Assembly: GCA_030533445.1 (NCBI GenBank) | Contig: CM060072.1 | Span: forward strand, 23,335,267-23,399,266 | Direction of reading: 5' to 3' | DNA: 64,000 nucleotides | Source of the DNA: Cyprinodon diabolis | Lineage: Eukaryota; Chordata; Actinopteri; Cyprinodontiformes; Cyprinodontidae | Shown: piece after piece, positions 22,317 through 32,043 of the stretch | Numbering within the stretch: position 1 is the stretch's first letter | How the letters are laid out: each line of letters begins with the position of its first letter | Position numbers and translations under genes: made by a program | The notes under the pieces: generated by a model | The model's input: only the letters and a program-made list of their open reading frames with translations | What the model was told of the DNA's origin: nothing | Databases searched by the model: none

Positions 22317-25300
22317 ATATGCCTATTGTTTCTTTTCTTACCTTACTTTTTTTTTTTTACCATGCAGTGTGTTTATCAGTGGCTTTGGAAAGATTGTTTT
22401 TATGGAGACTTTTAGAGCTATAAAAACCTTCCAAGCAGAACATAACTAAGATTTACTAAGGATATGGTTGGTTTAAGGAGTTTTTCTACTATATCACTAC
22501 AAATGTCACAACTGAAGACTATAAACTTTTACATCAAATTTGAAAAATGTCTGTTTGTATTAATACATCATTTAGAATCTAGAGTTGTTTAAGACAGAGA
22601 TGGTCCTACTCAGTCTCTCACCTTGGATCACAAAAGTTTACATGTCGCATCACTGATTTTTTTTAAATACAAACAGAATTAAGATTGGGTCTTCATCTTT
22701 AAAATTATATTTAAAAAAATAATAATGTTTATAGTTTGGTGACATAAAACATCCATGTCGATCAGCTGATAGAATGGGTAATAAACTCAATTTTGGTTCA
22801 GTTTCAGAGTTTGACCCTTGATTAGCAGCAGCATGACTGAAATCTGTACATCACTGCCCTCAGCAGAGTAGGAAGGCCTCTGTTCACAGAAAACCCAATA
22901 CGTCACATTTATTATTTAGTCACCACACACATTGCCCTCCCACACCATCATGCATGGGGATGTTGCTTTCCATTCAGCCCCCCACCACCCGCCTCTGTTG
23001 CTGTGGTTATCAGCATGTCTCACTGCACTGAGCAGGAATGGCACACATGCATGCAGCTGCAAAGCTCAGCAGCAGCCTGCCAGTCAGGAGATAGAGAGCA
23101 GCTCAGGTCCCTGGAGCCAGAACGTGGCTGGCGTCCTGCTAAAGCACTCCTCTATTCTGCAGCACGGATTCTTCCGTTTGCCAGAACTGCCTGAAGTGAG
23201 GTGATGGTGGTGGCAGAGAGGGAGGGTGGGTAGAAGCTCGGCAAACATTTACGTACCCACACACTCTCACATCGAAACCAATATGTATTCAAGTGCAGTC
23301 ACACACCTCCACACAGTGGCACGTTAACCGGCTCTCGCAATACACCCCCAAAATCACACCAAACAGTGAGACTGTTCAAGTAAAATTCTCGTTTATGCTG
23401 GTATCAGGCTCAGTTTTCCCTCAGTACCCAGCAGCAGAGATTTTTTAAATAACGAACCAACCACAGACTGACTATAAACACAATTACAGGTGTACATACA
23501 TTATCTATATGAAAAAGAAAGAACTTACTAGGCTTACTTACTAGCACAAGGCTCAGTTTTTACCATAAATACATTCAATTAGAAATCAATGATGAGCAAT
23601 ACGAACATAATCAGGCCACAATCTTTGGTCTAGCTCTCTTATAATGCTGCTCAAATGCAGCCTTGAGTCATATCATCCATTAGATCAGAAAAGAAAACAA
23701 CACCTGCCTGTTAATATTCTTGTTACGACAGTCCAGCAGGCTGTTTAAGGGGTGATAGGAGGCAAAAATATAAATACTTCACCTTTTCAGAATTAGTTTT
23801 TTTCTGTTAAAGAGCAAAAAAGTAAAAATAGAGACTAATCTAAATTGAACACACCTGAAAAAAGTACCATCTACTTTTGGTCAGATCAATGTATTGGAAT
23901 CAAATAAGTTTTTTTAACATATGTGAGAAAATATTTGGTGGTTTTAGTATCAAAATCTAAAATTGACATTTAAAAAAATGCTTAAGCTTTCAGTTAATCT
24001 TATATTTTTTAAAGGACCCATTTCAAAACACAAATGGCTGCGAGGTTAAGTGCCGACATATTGCAGTAGCGTCTCCTGCATCTTGGCAGTGACCTTTCTA
24101 CAGCAGCGCTCAGCTGCTGAGCAGAGAGTTAGAGGACAGCAACATCTGGTGCTGCCACAGATGTTAAAATCCTGGTAAGGGCTGGACTGACCATGACGTA
24201 ATGTGTGGGAGGAAAAACAACACGCCTGGAAATGAGCGGTAATGCTGTTTTTCCTCATCATGAAGTGTGTGCAATCAGTTGGGGTGGGGGTGTGTGTGTG
24301 GCGGGGGGGTGGAGACGGGATATGGAAGCATTTCAGGAATAGAAAATGTCTTTCCCTTCCTTTCTCAAAAACACTGATTGCTAGGGTATGCATAGATGGG
24401 ATCTGTGGGTGTAAAGAGGCCAATCACTAAAAATCAATGGATATGTTTTCCCCTTTCAGATAAAAGCAAATCCATTTGCTTACACATGACACAAACATTT
24501 TGCGTGTATTAAACCAAACAAAGAAAAATGGAAGTGATGCAAGTTCCTGTAAGCCAGTTTAAACCATTCTCAATTGGGCTTTTTGCTCCAGGGCACAGCT
24601 GAGTGTTCAGATTTGCCAAAAACATGTAAGGAAACAAACAGACACTATCAACTCAAAGCATCTCTAAGTGCTGAAGCATATTTATGATGTTATAATGTCT
24701 AGTCAGAAAAACAACGTACTTGACATTATTATTATTTTTTGGCATTGGTAAAAAGTCCAAATCACCCAACAATCTTTAAACATATTCCTCTTGCTGCTGC
24801 AGGATAATCTCTCACTGGTTTTAAAAGAAATCCAATCTTACTTTGAGTATATTTGTTCAATTTGGAAAGAATACCATTATAAGAAATCCAGTTAGGTTAA
24901 CAATGTCCCACAAAAGTAGAAATTGTTCATTTCTGTAGTTGTTTTGGTTTTTCCATCACACGTCAATCAGCGTGTACCAGAACAACTCCCCGCTTTCTCT
25001 GGGCCTTAAATCCTTTTTTATTTCTCTAAAAGTTGGGAGAGATTTCTGAAACATCGATGACAGCATGCAAGCAAATGTGTACTGTTATCACATACTCATC
25101 CAGGAGCAGAGCATCCTACAAAGTCAATAACTGGATGCAATCAGCTTGATCATACAGAGAGCAAACTGTCTGTATGATCTGATTGAGTTGTCTGTTAAAA
25201 ATGCCTTGACGAATTAACGCTATTTAAATCAACTTAGCTGAATCAAAATCAAAAGCTACTCTTTAAAATGTAGACATAAAGAAGCAACCTAGTAACCAAA

Positions 25301-25337
25301 TCTTCATCATGTAGTCAGTGCAAATATGGAGAGATGA
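22317..25337. other. Intron sequence, no gene seen
   Basis: Part of the cxxc5 last intron. Apart from the block at 22920-23350 and a G/T-rich simple stretch at 24280-24310, nothing is recognised. Confidence 0.5.
22920..23350. promoter_or_regulatory. GC-richer intronic block with RUNX and GATA motifs
   Basis: Locally richer in G and C than its surroundings. TGTGGTTATCAG at 23002-23013 joins a RUNX site and an inverted GATA site. No supported gene; the frames here are short and unrelated to known proteins. Confidence 0.25.
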
Positions 25338-25440
25338 GTACCGTTGGGCATCAAGAATCGATTGGAACCGGTTCTAACCTTTAAATTCTCCTGGAATGGT
25401 TTAAATTTAAAATCTTCAATTCTCGATTTTGATGCCCATT
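25338..25440. mobile_element. Short palindromic MITE-like repeat
   Basis: Begins GTTGGGCATCAAGAATCGAT and ends with the inverse CTCGATTTTGATGCCCAT. A related end (AACGATGCCCTA) occurs at about 27716-27727 and may belong to another copy. Confidence 0.5.
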
Positions 25441-26210
25441 CCGCCAACCAGAAAAAAGCATCACTGAATACCAGTAAATAAGAATATGAAGGAGTGGGTG
25501 AGCAATAATCTGTAGGCTGCTGCATTTGAAAATGTGGCTTAAGGTAAATAAAGACATGACTAGTCAGTTACATGTGCCACTTGTGATGTTATTAGATCAT
25601 GCAAGGGAGCAAGAGGTGGCCAACACAATTAAGCACCGATGGACTCCAGATTAGAGCTTTGTCTTTGACCTGCGGCACCCGGTTTTGTGCTAAGGTAAGG
25701 AATTTATTCCCCCCTGCAATCTCAGCGCTGCTTCTGCAGGGAGAGCAGTTTTTTTTTAACCTTCCTTCCTTCTACATTACGTTTCATCAGATACCTTCCT
25801 TGTTGCCAATGTAATATTGAAAGAATAAAATTCACTTCAATCTAAATCTTCCAGAGTTAAAGTATTTTAAGTAGAACTTTACTGATTGTTTATTTTATTT
25901 AAGTTAGGACGCTGAGGATATAAGCTCTGTAGGGATACCTCCATTAGCACAAAACACTGCTTTGTCCATTAAGCTCCAACACTCAGCCTAGATCTGCACC
26001 AAGGTCAGAATCAGGAAAAATGAAATAACTGTTTTAAAAGTGGTTTCAAAAAGACAGTGGGTAGCACTGCTGCCTTGCAAGAAGAAGGTTCTGGGTTCAA
26101 TTCCCAGCCCGGGGTCTTTCTGTACGGAGTTTGCATGTTTTCCCTGAGCATGCGTGGGTTTTCTCCGGGTACTCCGGCCTCCTCCCAAAGTCCATAACAT
26201 CACTGTTAGG

Positions 26211-27050
26211 TAGTGCTGGGCGATATGGAAAAAATCATATATCATGATATGGACTATTTTATATCACAATAATGATATATATCGCAATATGCTCCAATTA
26301 AGTACATTTTCAGCAAATCTCTGAAAAATATGACAAAATAATATAATTGCTTACTTTTTCAACTTTATTTTTGAAGTGACATTTATAGAACTGTCACAAT
26401 TTAGAAAAATAAATTGCAGTGCAGCAATATATATGCATAAGATGAGGCGGAGGTATGGCTACAGTACCCTTCAGATTTTTTCAAATCCTACAGGTATTTC
26501 AATTAAATTACTGTGGTTCTTTTTTAGGTATTAGAAGAGGTTTGTCGTGTTGCCATCGGGTAAGGGAACAGTCTTGTAGCATAGTTTGCAAATGTTGTCT
26601 GCTCCGTGTCTTCTTAAATCCAAAATGTAACCAAATCACAGATGTGCCCCCTCTTTTTGGTAAAATTTCTTTATCTTGGGTTGCCTGCGTAGCTGTCTCT
26701 GTTTGTTGCGACCAGTTAATACTTCAGCCTCCTGCGTCTCCAACTCTCATGAGTTAGGTAACGTAAAGCATGTTGCAAACCCACATGTGAGTCAAAAACC
26801 CGTAAAGAAGCGTCATGTTGCAAAAACCACAGGACGCCGCTTCTTTGTGGATTTAAAAAAAAATCTTGTTTATCACTTATAAGCTGTGTGTAGGCTACGT
26901 AGCTACACTAATACGATTGTCGTAGCCTACCATGGGAAATATTTGCATGATTACGAGATACAATTGTGTTAGAAACGATAGAATAGAATTAGCACAATAG
27001 ACACTTTTCTATCGTCCGTACGATATGTATCGTCTTATCGCCCAGCCCTA
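26211..27050. mobile_element. Non-autonomous or decayed hAT transposon inside a SINE
   Basis: An 840-bp element with ends TAGTGCTGGGCGATA and, at the other end as reverse complement, TAGGGCTGGGCGATA. The flanking 8 bp CTGTTAGG is identical on both sides (26203-26210 and 27051-27058), the duplication length typical of hAT. The minus strand retains a broken BED zinc-finger segment, so the element derives from an autonomous hAT. No intact transposase frame remains. Confidence 0.88.
26530..26615 (-). pseudogene. BED zinc-finger remnant of a hAT transposase
   Basis: On the minus strand one frame reads NICKLCYKTVPLP, with a C-x2-C pair characteristic of BED fingers. After a one-base shift another frame reads PMATRQTSSNT and then a stop. 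These blocks occur together in hAT/ZBED transposases. The shift and the stop show decay. Only this short piece is recognisable. Confidence 0.65.
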
Positions 27051-27893
27051 CTGTTAGGTCAATTAGCTTCTCTAAAATTGTCCTTAGGGGTGAGTGTGTG
27101 TATGAATGGTTGTTTCTCCTGTTTGACTCTGTGTTGCCCAACAATGGATTGGGACCTGTCCAGGGTCTATCTTGCCCATAGACAGCTGGAGATAGGGACC
27201 AGCACCCCTCCCGAACCCGCTTGGGATAAAGTGTGACGGAAAATGGATGGATGGTTGGAAATGACTTAGGCAGATTTTATTTTGTCATTTTGTATACATA
27301 AGTGTAAACAAAAAGAAATTTTCTTTAGAACAGCTCTCTAGACTATTTCATTTTTTAAAGTGCAGCCTTGATAACGTAAGCAGCAGTGCTAAAAAACATT
27401 GTGACAAAAATCAGTAATGTAAACATATGACTGTATAGTTACAGTTCTAATATTCATTTTTTTCTATCAATATTTTTTCTTATTTATATTTATGTACTCG
27501 TTGTAAATAACGTTTTAACAAAGAATAAAGTTTAAGGAATTTAAATTCATGAAGTTCAGACTATTTTATCCAGACAGATCTCTGGTTATACAAGCATATA
27601 TATGGTCATACAAACATGTAGATTTTACGATCTTTCCTCTTCAAAGAATCTGTGTAATTAATCAAAAGGAACTAGAATCAAAATGAGGAACCAGATCTGG
27701 AATTGTTCTGATTCAAACGATGCCCTATGCTTGAGATGAGACAGTATTTTAGCAATAAACACTCAAGCTTCATCAGGGCCGTTTCTCAATTCACAAGAAT
27801 TCTAGTATAGACTCGTGTCCTCGCCAAGTACGTTCTTGAGAAGAACACAGGAAAGTCTAGACTTGGGGAGAACGGGAGCACGTTGCATAAATA

Positions 27894-28095
27894 CAGGTGC
27901 TGGTCATAAAATTAGAATATCATGAAAAAGTAGATTGATTTCAGTAATTCCATTTAAAAAGTGAAACTTGTATATTATATTCATACATTACATACAAACT
28001 CATATATTTCAGATGTTTATTTTGTTTAATTTTGATGATTACAAATGACAACAAATGAAAATCTCAAATTCATCATATCAGAAAATTAGAATATT
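27894..28095 (+). repeat. Left terminal inverted repeat of the Tc1-like element
   Basis: 202 bp, the reverse complement of the right repeat by direct comparison. Outer binding-like motif near 27905-27930 and inner related motif near 28076-28106. The inner motif runs about 10 bp past the end of the perfect repeat on this side only (GTGAAAAGG). Confidence 0.93.
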
Positions 28096-28212
28096 GTGAA
28101 AAGGTTCAAAATTGATGGCCCCTGGTGCCACACTCTAATCAGCTAATTAACTCAAACCACCTGCAAAAGCCTTTAAATGGTCTTTCAGTCTAGTTCTATA
28201 GGCTACACAATC

Positions 28213-29196
28213 ATGGGGAAGACTGCTGACTTGACAGTTGTCCAAAAGACGACCATCGACACCTTGCACAAGGAGGGCAAGACACAAAAGGTCATCGCTA
28301 AAGAGGCTGGCTGTTCACAGAGCTCAGTGTCCAAGCACATTAATAGAGAGGCGAAGGGAAGGAAAAGATGTGGTCGAAAAAAGTGTACAAGCAAGAGAGA
28401 TAACCGCACCCTGGAGAGGATTGTGAAACAAAACCCATTCAAAAATGTGGGGGAGATTCACAAAGAGTGGACTGCAGCTGGAGTGAGTGCTTCAAGAACC
28501 ACCACACACAGACGTATGAAAGACATGGGTTTCTGCTGTCGCATTCCTTGTGTCAAGCCACTCTTGAACCACAGACAGCGTCAGAAGCGTCTTGCCTGGG
28601 CTGCTGGTGAGTGGTCCAAAGTCATGTTCTCTGATGAAAGTAAATTTTGCATTTCCTTTGGAAATCAAGGTCCCAGAGTCTGGAGGAAAAGAAGAGAGGC
28701 ACTTCATCCACGTTGCTTGAAGTCCAGTGTAAAGTTTCCACAGTCAGTGATGGTTTGGGGTGCCATGTCATCTGCTGGTGTTGGTCCATTGTGTTTTCTG
28801 AGGTCCAGGGTCAACGCAGCCACATACCAAGAAGTTTTAGAGCACTTCATGCTTCCTGCAGCTGACCAACTTTTTGGAGATGCAGATTTCATTTTCCAAC
28901 AGGACTTGGCACCTGCACACAGTGCCAAAGCTACCAGTACCTGGTTGAAGGACCATGGTATCCCTGTTCTTAATTGGCCAGCAAACTCTCCTGACCTTAA
29001 CCCCATAGAAAATCTATGGGGTATTGTGAAGAAGAAGATGCAATACACCAGACCCAACAATTCAGAAGAGCTAAAAGCCACTATTAGAGCAACCTGGGCT
29101 ATCATAACACCTGAGCAGTGCCACAGACTGATCGACTCCATGCCACGCCGCATTGCTGCAGTAATACAGGCCAAAGGAGGCCCAACTAAATACTGA
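28213..29196 (+). CDS. Tc1-like transposase, intact DDE domain
   Basis: Catalyses cut-and-paste transposition of its own element in the nucleus. An in-frame ATG at 28177 exists, but the ATG at 28213 (MGKTADLT) matches usual Tc1 starts and gives 327 residues, close to the usual 340. In order: paired-like helix-turn-helix DNA-binding region (VIAKEAGCSQSSVSKHI), a basic GRKRCGRKK linker in the place of the GRPR-type hook, a second helix-turn-helix, then the catalytic domain. Catalytic acidic residues are visible in FSDES, in FQQDLAPAHS, and as the E of SPDLNPIENLWG, so the DDE triad is present. No stop or frameshift was found. Activity is inferred, not shown. Confidence 0.93.
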   Translation: MGKTADLTVVQKTTIDTLHKEGKTQKVIAKEAGCSQSSVSKHINREAKGRKRCGRKKCTSKRDNRTLERIVKQNPFKNVGEIHKEWTAAGVSASRTTTHRRMKDMGFCCRIPCVKPLLNHRQRQKRLAWAAGEWSKVMFSDESKFCISFGNQGPRVWRKRREALHPRCLKSSVKFPQSVMVWGAMSSAGVGPLCFLRSRVNAATYQEVLEHFMLPAADQLFGDADFIFQQDLAPAHSAKATSTWLKDHGIPVLNWPANSPDLNPIENLWGIVKKKMQYTRPNNSEELKATIRATWAIITPEQCHRLIDSMPRRIAAVIQAKGGPTKY

Positions 29197-29282
29197 GTGC
29201 TGTACATGCTCATACTTTTCATGTTCATACTTTTCAGTTGGCCAACATTTCTATAAATCCTTTGTTTTTATTGGTCTTCAGT

Positions 29283-29484
29283 AATATTCTAATTTTCTGA
29301 TATGATGAATTTGAGATTTTCATTTGTTGTCATTTGTAATCATCAAAATTAAACAAAATAAACATCTGAAATATATGAGTTTGTATGTAATGTATGAATA
29401 TAATATACAAGTTTCACTTTTTAAATGGAATTACTGAAATCAATCTACTTTTTCATGATATTCTAATTTTATGACCAGCACCTG
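29283..29484 (-). repeat. Right terminal inverted repeat of the Tc1-like element
   Basis: Mirror of the left repeat over 202 bp, followed by the duplicated TA. The inner motif stops at the repeat boundary here, so the two ends are not equivalent at their inner edges. Confidence 0.93.
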
Positions 29485-29631
29485 TATAGGTCAATTGGAA
29501 GAGAAGCGTACTCGTGACGTCACCACATGCCCGGCTCGTCTGGAGCTGCATTTCCCCTTCTGTTATTAATAGTCTCTAGATTATAATAAATTCTTACTTT
29601 TTTCATTTATTGGGGGAATAATGGCAAATGG

Positions 29632-29825
29632 TAAATAGCCTGTACTTATATAGCGCTTTTTCAAGCCAGGAGACTTGACCAACGCACTTTACACTACATT
29701 CAATCATTCACCCATTCACGCACACACTCACACACTGATGGCGCCATCAGTAGACAATGCAGGTGAAGTGTCTTGCCCAAGGACACAACGAGACTGAAAG
29801 CCGGAGCCGGGGCTTCACTGTCGCC
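29632..29825 (+). repeat. Interspersed fish repeat (TATAGCGC type)
   Basis: Contains ACTTATATAGCGCTTTTTC, the CATTCACCCATTCACGCACA block and GTGTCTTGCCCAAGGACACA, a widespread fish repeat of unsettled class. A short open frame from 29757 reads through it and is not a gene. Confidence 0.55.
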
Positions 29826-30414
29826 CCAATAATAAACGAACACAGTCAGATAAACACAAATCCAATGAACATTTTGCCAAATAAAACAAAAAACTGGCCA
29901 TCAGAGCCAGCGGCCCTTCACACACGGCTATGCCAAAGAAGGGCCACTGCACATGAGCTGCGGTTAGCCCTGGCTGCTGTTACCCTCGGAGGTCTGCTGG
30001 TTGCCGTGGCCCTATCAACTTCGGAATTTATTTTTTTTATTCTAAATTAAATCAGTAAATGGGCCATATAGTGACATTTAAAACTACAATTTTCTCGCCT
30101 TAAATAATCATTAAACATACTTTTATTGAAAAACGGCAACAGAGAACAAATCTTTTAACTTAATAGTCTGAGCTCTGTAAGGGCTGCCCTGGAAGCTGCT
30201 GCTGCCGCATTGCATGCTGGGACAGCTGTGAATCTTAAGAACAGACAGGTCTGCTCTGATACATACTCAGTAAAGGGGGAGGGTTATCTTGTTCTTGTGA
30301 ATTGGAACAGTAGCTACTAGGGCTGAGGCTGATGATGTGTCACGAGTACTGGAGCACGTGAGAATGCACAAGTACAATAGTGAGAAACGGCCCAGGTGTA
30401 AATTTAAGTCTGTC

Positions 30415-30541
30415 TCTCCCTCTATCCATCCCCCATTCCTGCTTGTCCGTCAGGGTCGTGGGGGTGCAGGTGTCTATCCTGGCAGCCTTTGGCTGAAAAG
30501 AGGGTTACACTCTGGACAGCATGCCAACCCATCACTGGGCA
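30415..30541 (-). mobile_element. SINE tail fragment, minus strand
   Basis: CGTGGGGGTGCAGGTGTCTA through CCAACCCATCACTGGGC is the reverse complement of the 3' part of the DANA-like SINE seen at 26-27 kb and 51 kb. Confidence 0.6.
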
Positions 30542-31587
30542 AAAAAATCTACAGTAAAGTATCTCCAGTGTGCAGTTTAACATGTTAGAGAATTTTAGCT
30601 TCTGTGAGACTGTTTGTTAAACAAACCACCTGGAAACCTCCTTAAAAGCATTACAAACACTTTGAACAATCTGGACATGTTTTTGCAGAAAAAAATACAA
30701 TTCAGCTGAAAAAAACTTTATTTTGTTTATGATTGATAATCAAAAACATCAGGAGTGAATTAAAGGTCCTTCATTGCCATTTTCATACCTGCCATATTTA
30801 GTTCAGTATTAACGGAAACAAATATTCCTCCCCCAGTCTGGAGCTTTTGTGCAGGTGTGAATACACTCAAGCGAACTAGACCAAGACCCACTTTTAAGAT
30901 GGTCTCGCTCCACTTCCAAACACAGTCTGGTGTAGTTTGCTTCTGCTGTGAATAAGAACCAACCTTGATCTGACCCATTTATAGGAGGCCTTTTTGGACT
31001 TGAACTCCAACGAAGCAGGGCCTGTGTCTGTAGAGAATGTTACAAGTCATAACTTATCCACTGTCTTTTCGCCTAACAGCTCTGCTTCCAGTATAATGTG
31101 CGGCAAGGGAGCAGGGAACATTGACTCCTTTAGCTTGAAAAACGCATTTCCTTTTTTAAAATATGAATAGAAAGTAGCACAGCACGTGTTAAATGAGAAA
31201 AAAATAATAAAATTTGCTTTTTTTAGTAGAATTATTCATCCAAAAATTGAATGTACCTAAATCAAAGTTTTCTAGTTTTGCTCAGTGAGTCATAGAAAGA
31301 GTAGTTTGTCTTGAGGTCTTTTACCCATCTTTACCAGAAGTGTAGATAATTGTGGACCGAGCTGTAAAAGAAAGGAGGAAACTCGTGACCTCCAGCTGGC
31401 ATTAGCACTGACTAAAAAGGGAAGTGAAGCGTTTTCACATTTTTGCCCTCTATTCTGACAGCCTTCAGAAATAGATATGTAAATAATGTGATGTGGTCTG
31501 TCATGACAGAACACATTTTGGAAGGCCAGAAAAGGAGATTTTGATTTCTTTATTATGTTCAAACAGGTATTACCATATTTTTGTGCC

Positions 31588-32043
31588 ATGTCAGTTCATA
31601 TCTGTTTTGTTTTTGTTAGGTTTTCCATGTTAAGGCAATTCTTTATCAACTTGCTGTCTAATTTATTCTTGTTTTGTTTACTTTGAGTTATTTCTTTAAA
31701 TTCTCTGCCAGATATTTTCCCTCGCCTTCTTGTATCTGTGTTTTCTGCTCTAATTAATAAGTCTCCCTCCTTCAGCTGCTCTACCTTCGCTCTCTGTATC
31801 AGTTGCTCCTCATTCCATTTGATTAGCTCTTGCCATTTCTCCTATGCATCAATATCAAGCTTATGTCTGAGAAGTTGCTTGCTTCAAGCAACTTCCAATC
31901 CTCTGTATATACTTACTTCCCTTTTTATTTTGCTGTACTTTGCTTTTTATTTTTTGTTCTAGTTTTTTTTCTTTTTTGCTTAACATCACCCCTCTGCCTT
32001 CATCTTTATCTGGAATTGCTTTAAACTGCACACAGAACATGAC
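31588..32043 (+). mobile_element. Possible decayed solo LTR
   Basis: A T- and C-rich block starting TGTCAGTTC and ending AACATGACA, with composition and layout like the solo LTR at 11.9 kb (for example GATTAGCT in the middle). No target duplication was seen. The boundaries are guesses. Confidence 0.3.

Larger units (their letters stand above)
26050..27256 (+). mobile_element. SINE of DANA/mermaid type, split by a hAT insertion
   Basis: The head is tRNA-like, with GTGGGTAGCACTGCTGCC resembling an A box and GGTTCAATTCC (26094-26104) a near-consensus B box for RNA polymerase III. The body has the fish-wide block of this SINE type (GCATGTTTTCCCTGAGCATG and CTCCGGGTACTCCGG) and the tail ends in repeated GGAT units near 27243-27253. 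Removing the inserted element (26211-27050) and one copy of the duplicated 8 bp leaves a continuous SINE of about 359 bp. The family name is by resemblance. Confidence 0.8.
27894..29484 (+). mobile_element. Full-length Tc1-like DNA transposon, structurally intact
   Basis: A 1591-bp element flanked by TA at 27892-27893 and 29485-29486, the target duplication of Tc1/mariner elements. The terminal inverted repeats run 27894-28095 and 29283-29484, 202 bp each, and I found no mismatch between them by eye. They begin CAGGTGCTGGTCATAAAATT. Each has an outer motif and a related inner motif sharing AAAATTAGAATAT, the IR/DR layout in which transposase binds twice per end. The single gene between them is open. 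It lies in the last intron of cxxc5 on the opposite strand. Perfect repeats and an open transposase suggest recent insertion. Confidence 0.95.

Noticed and set aside
26060..26130. tRNA gene
   Set aside because: The A and B boxes belong to the tRNA-derived head of a SINE; the cloverleaf is not preserved and the SINE body follows.
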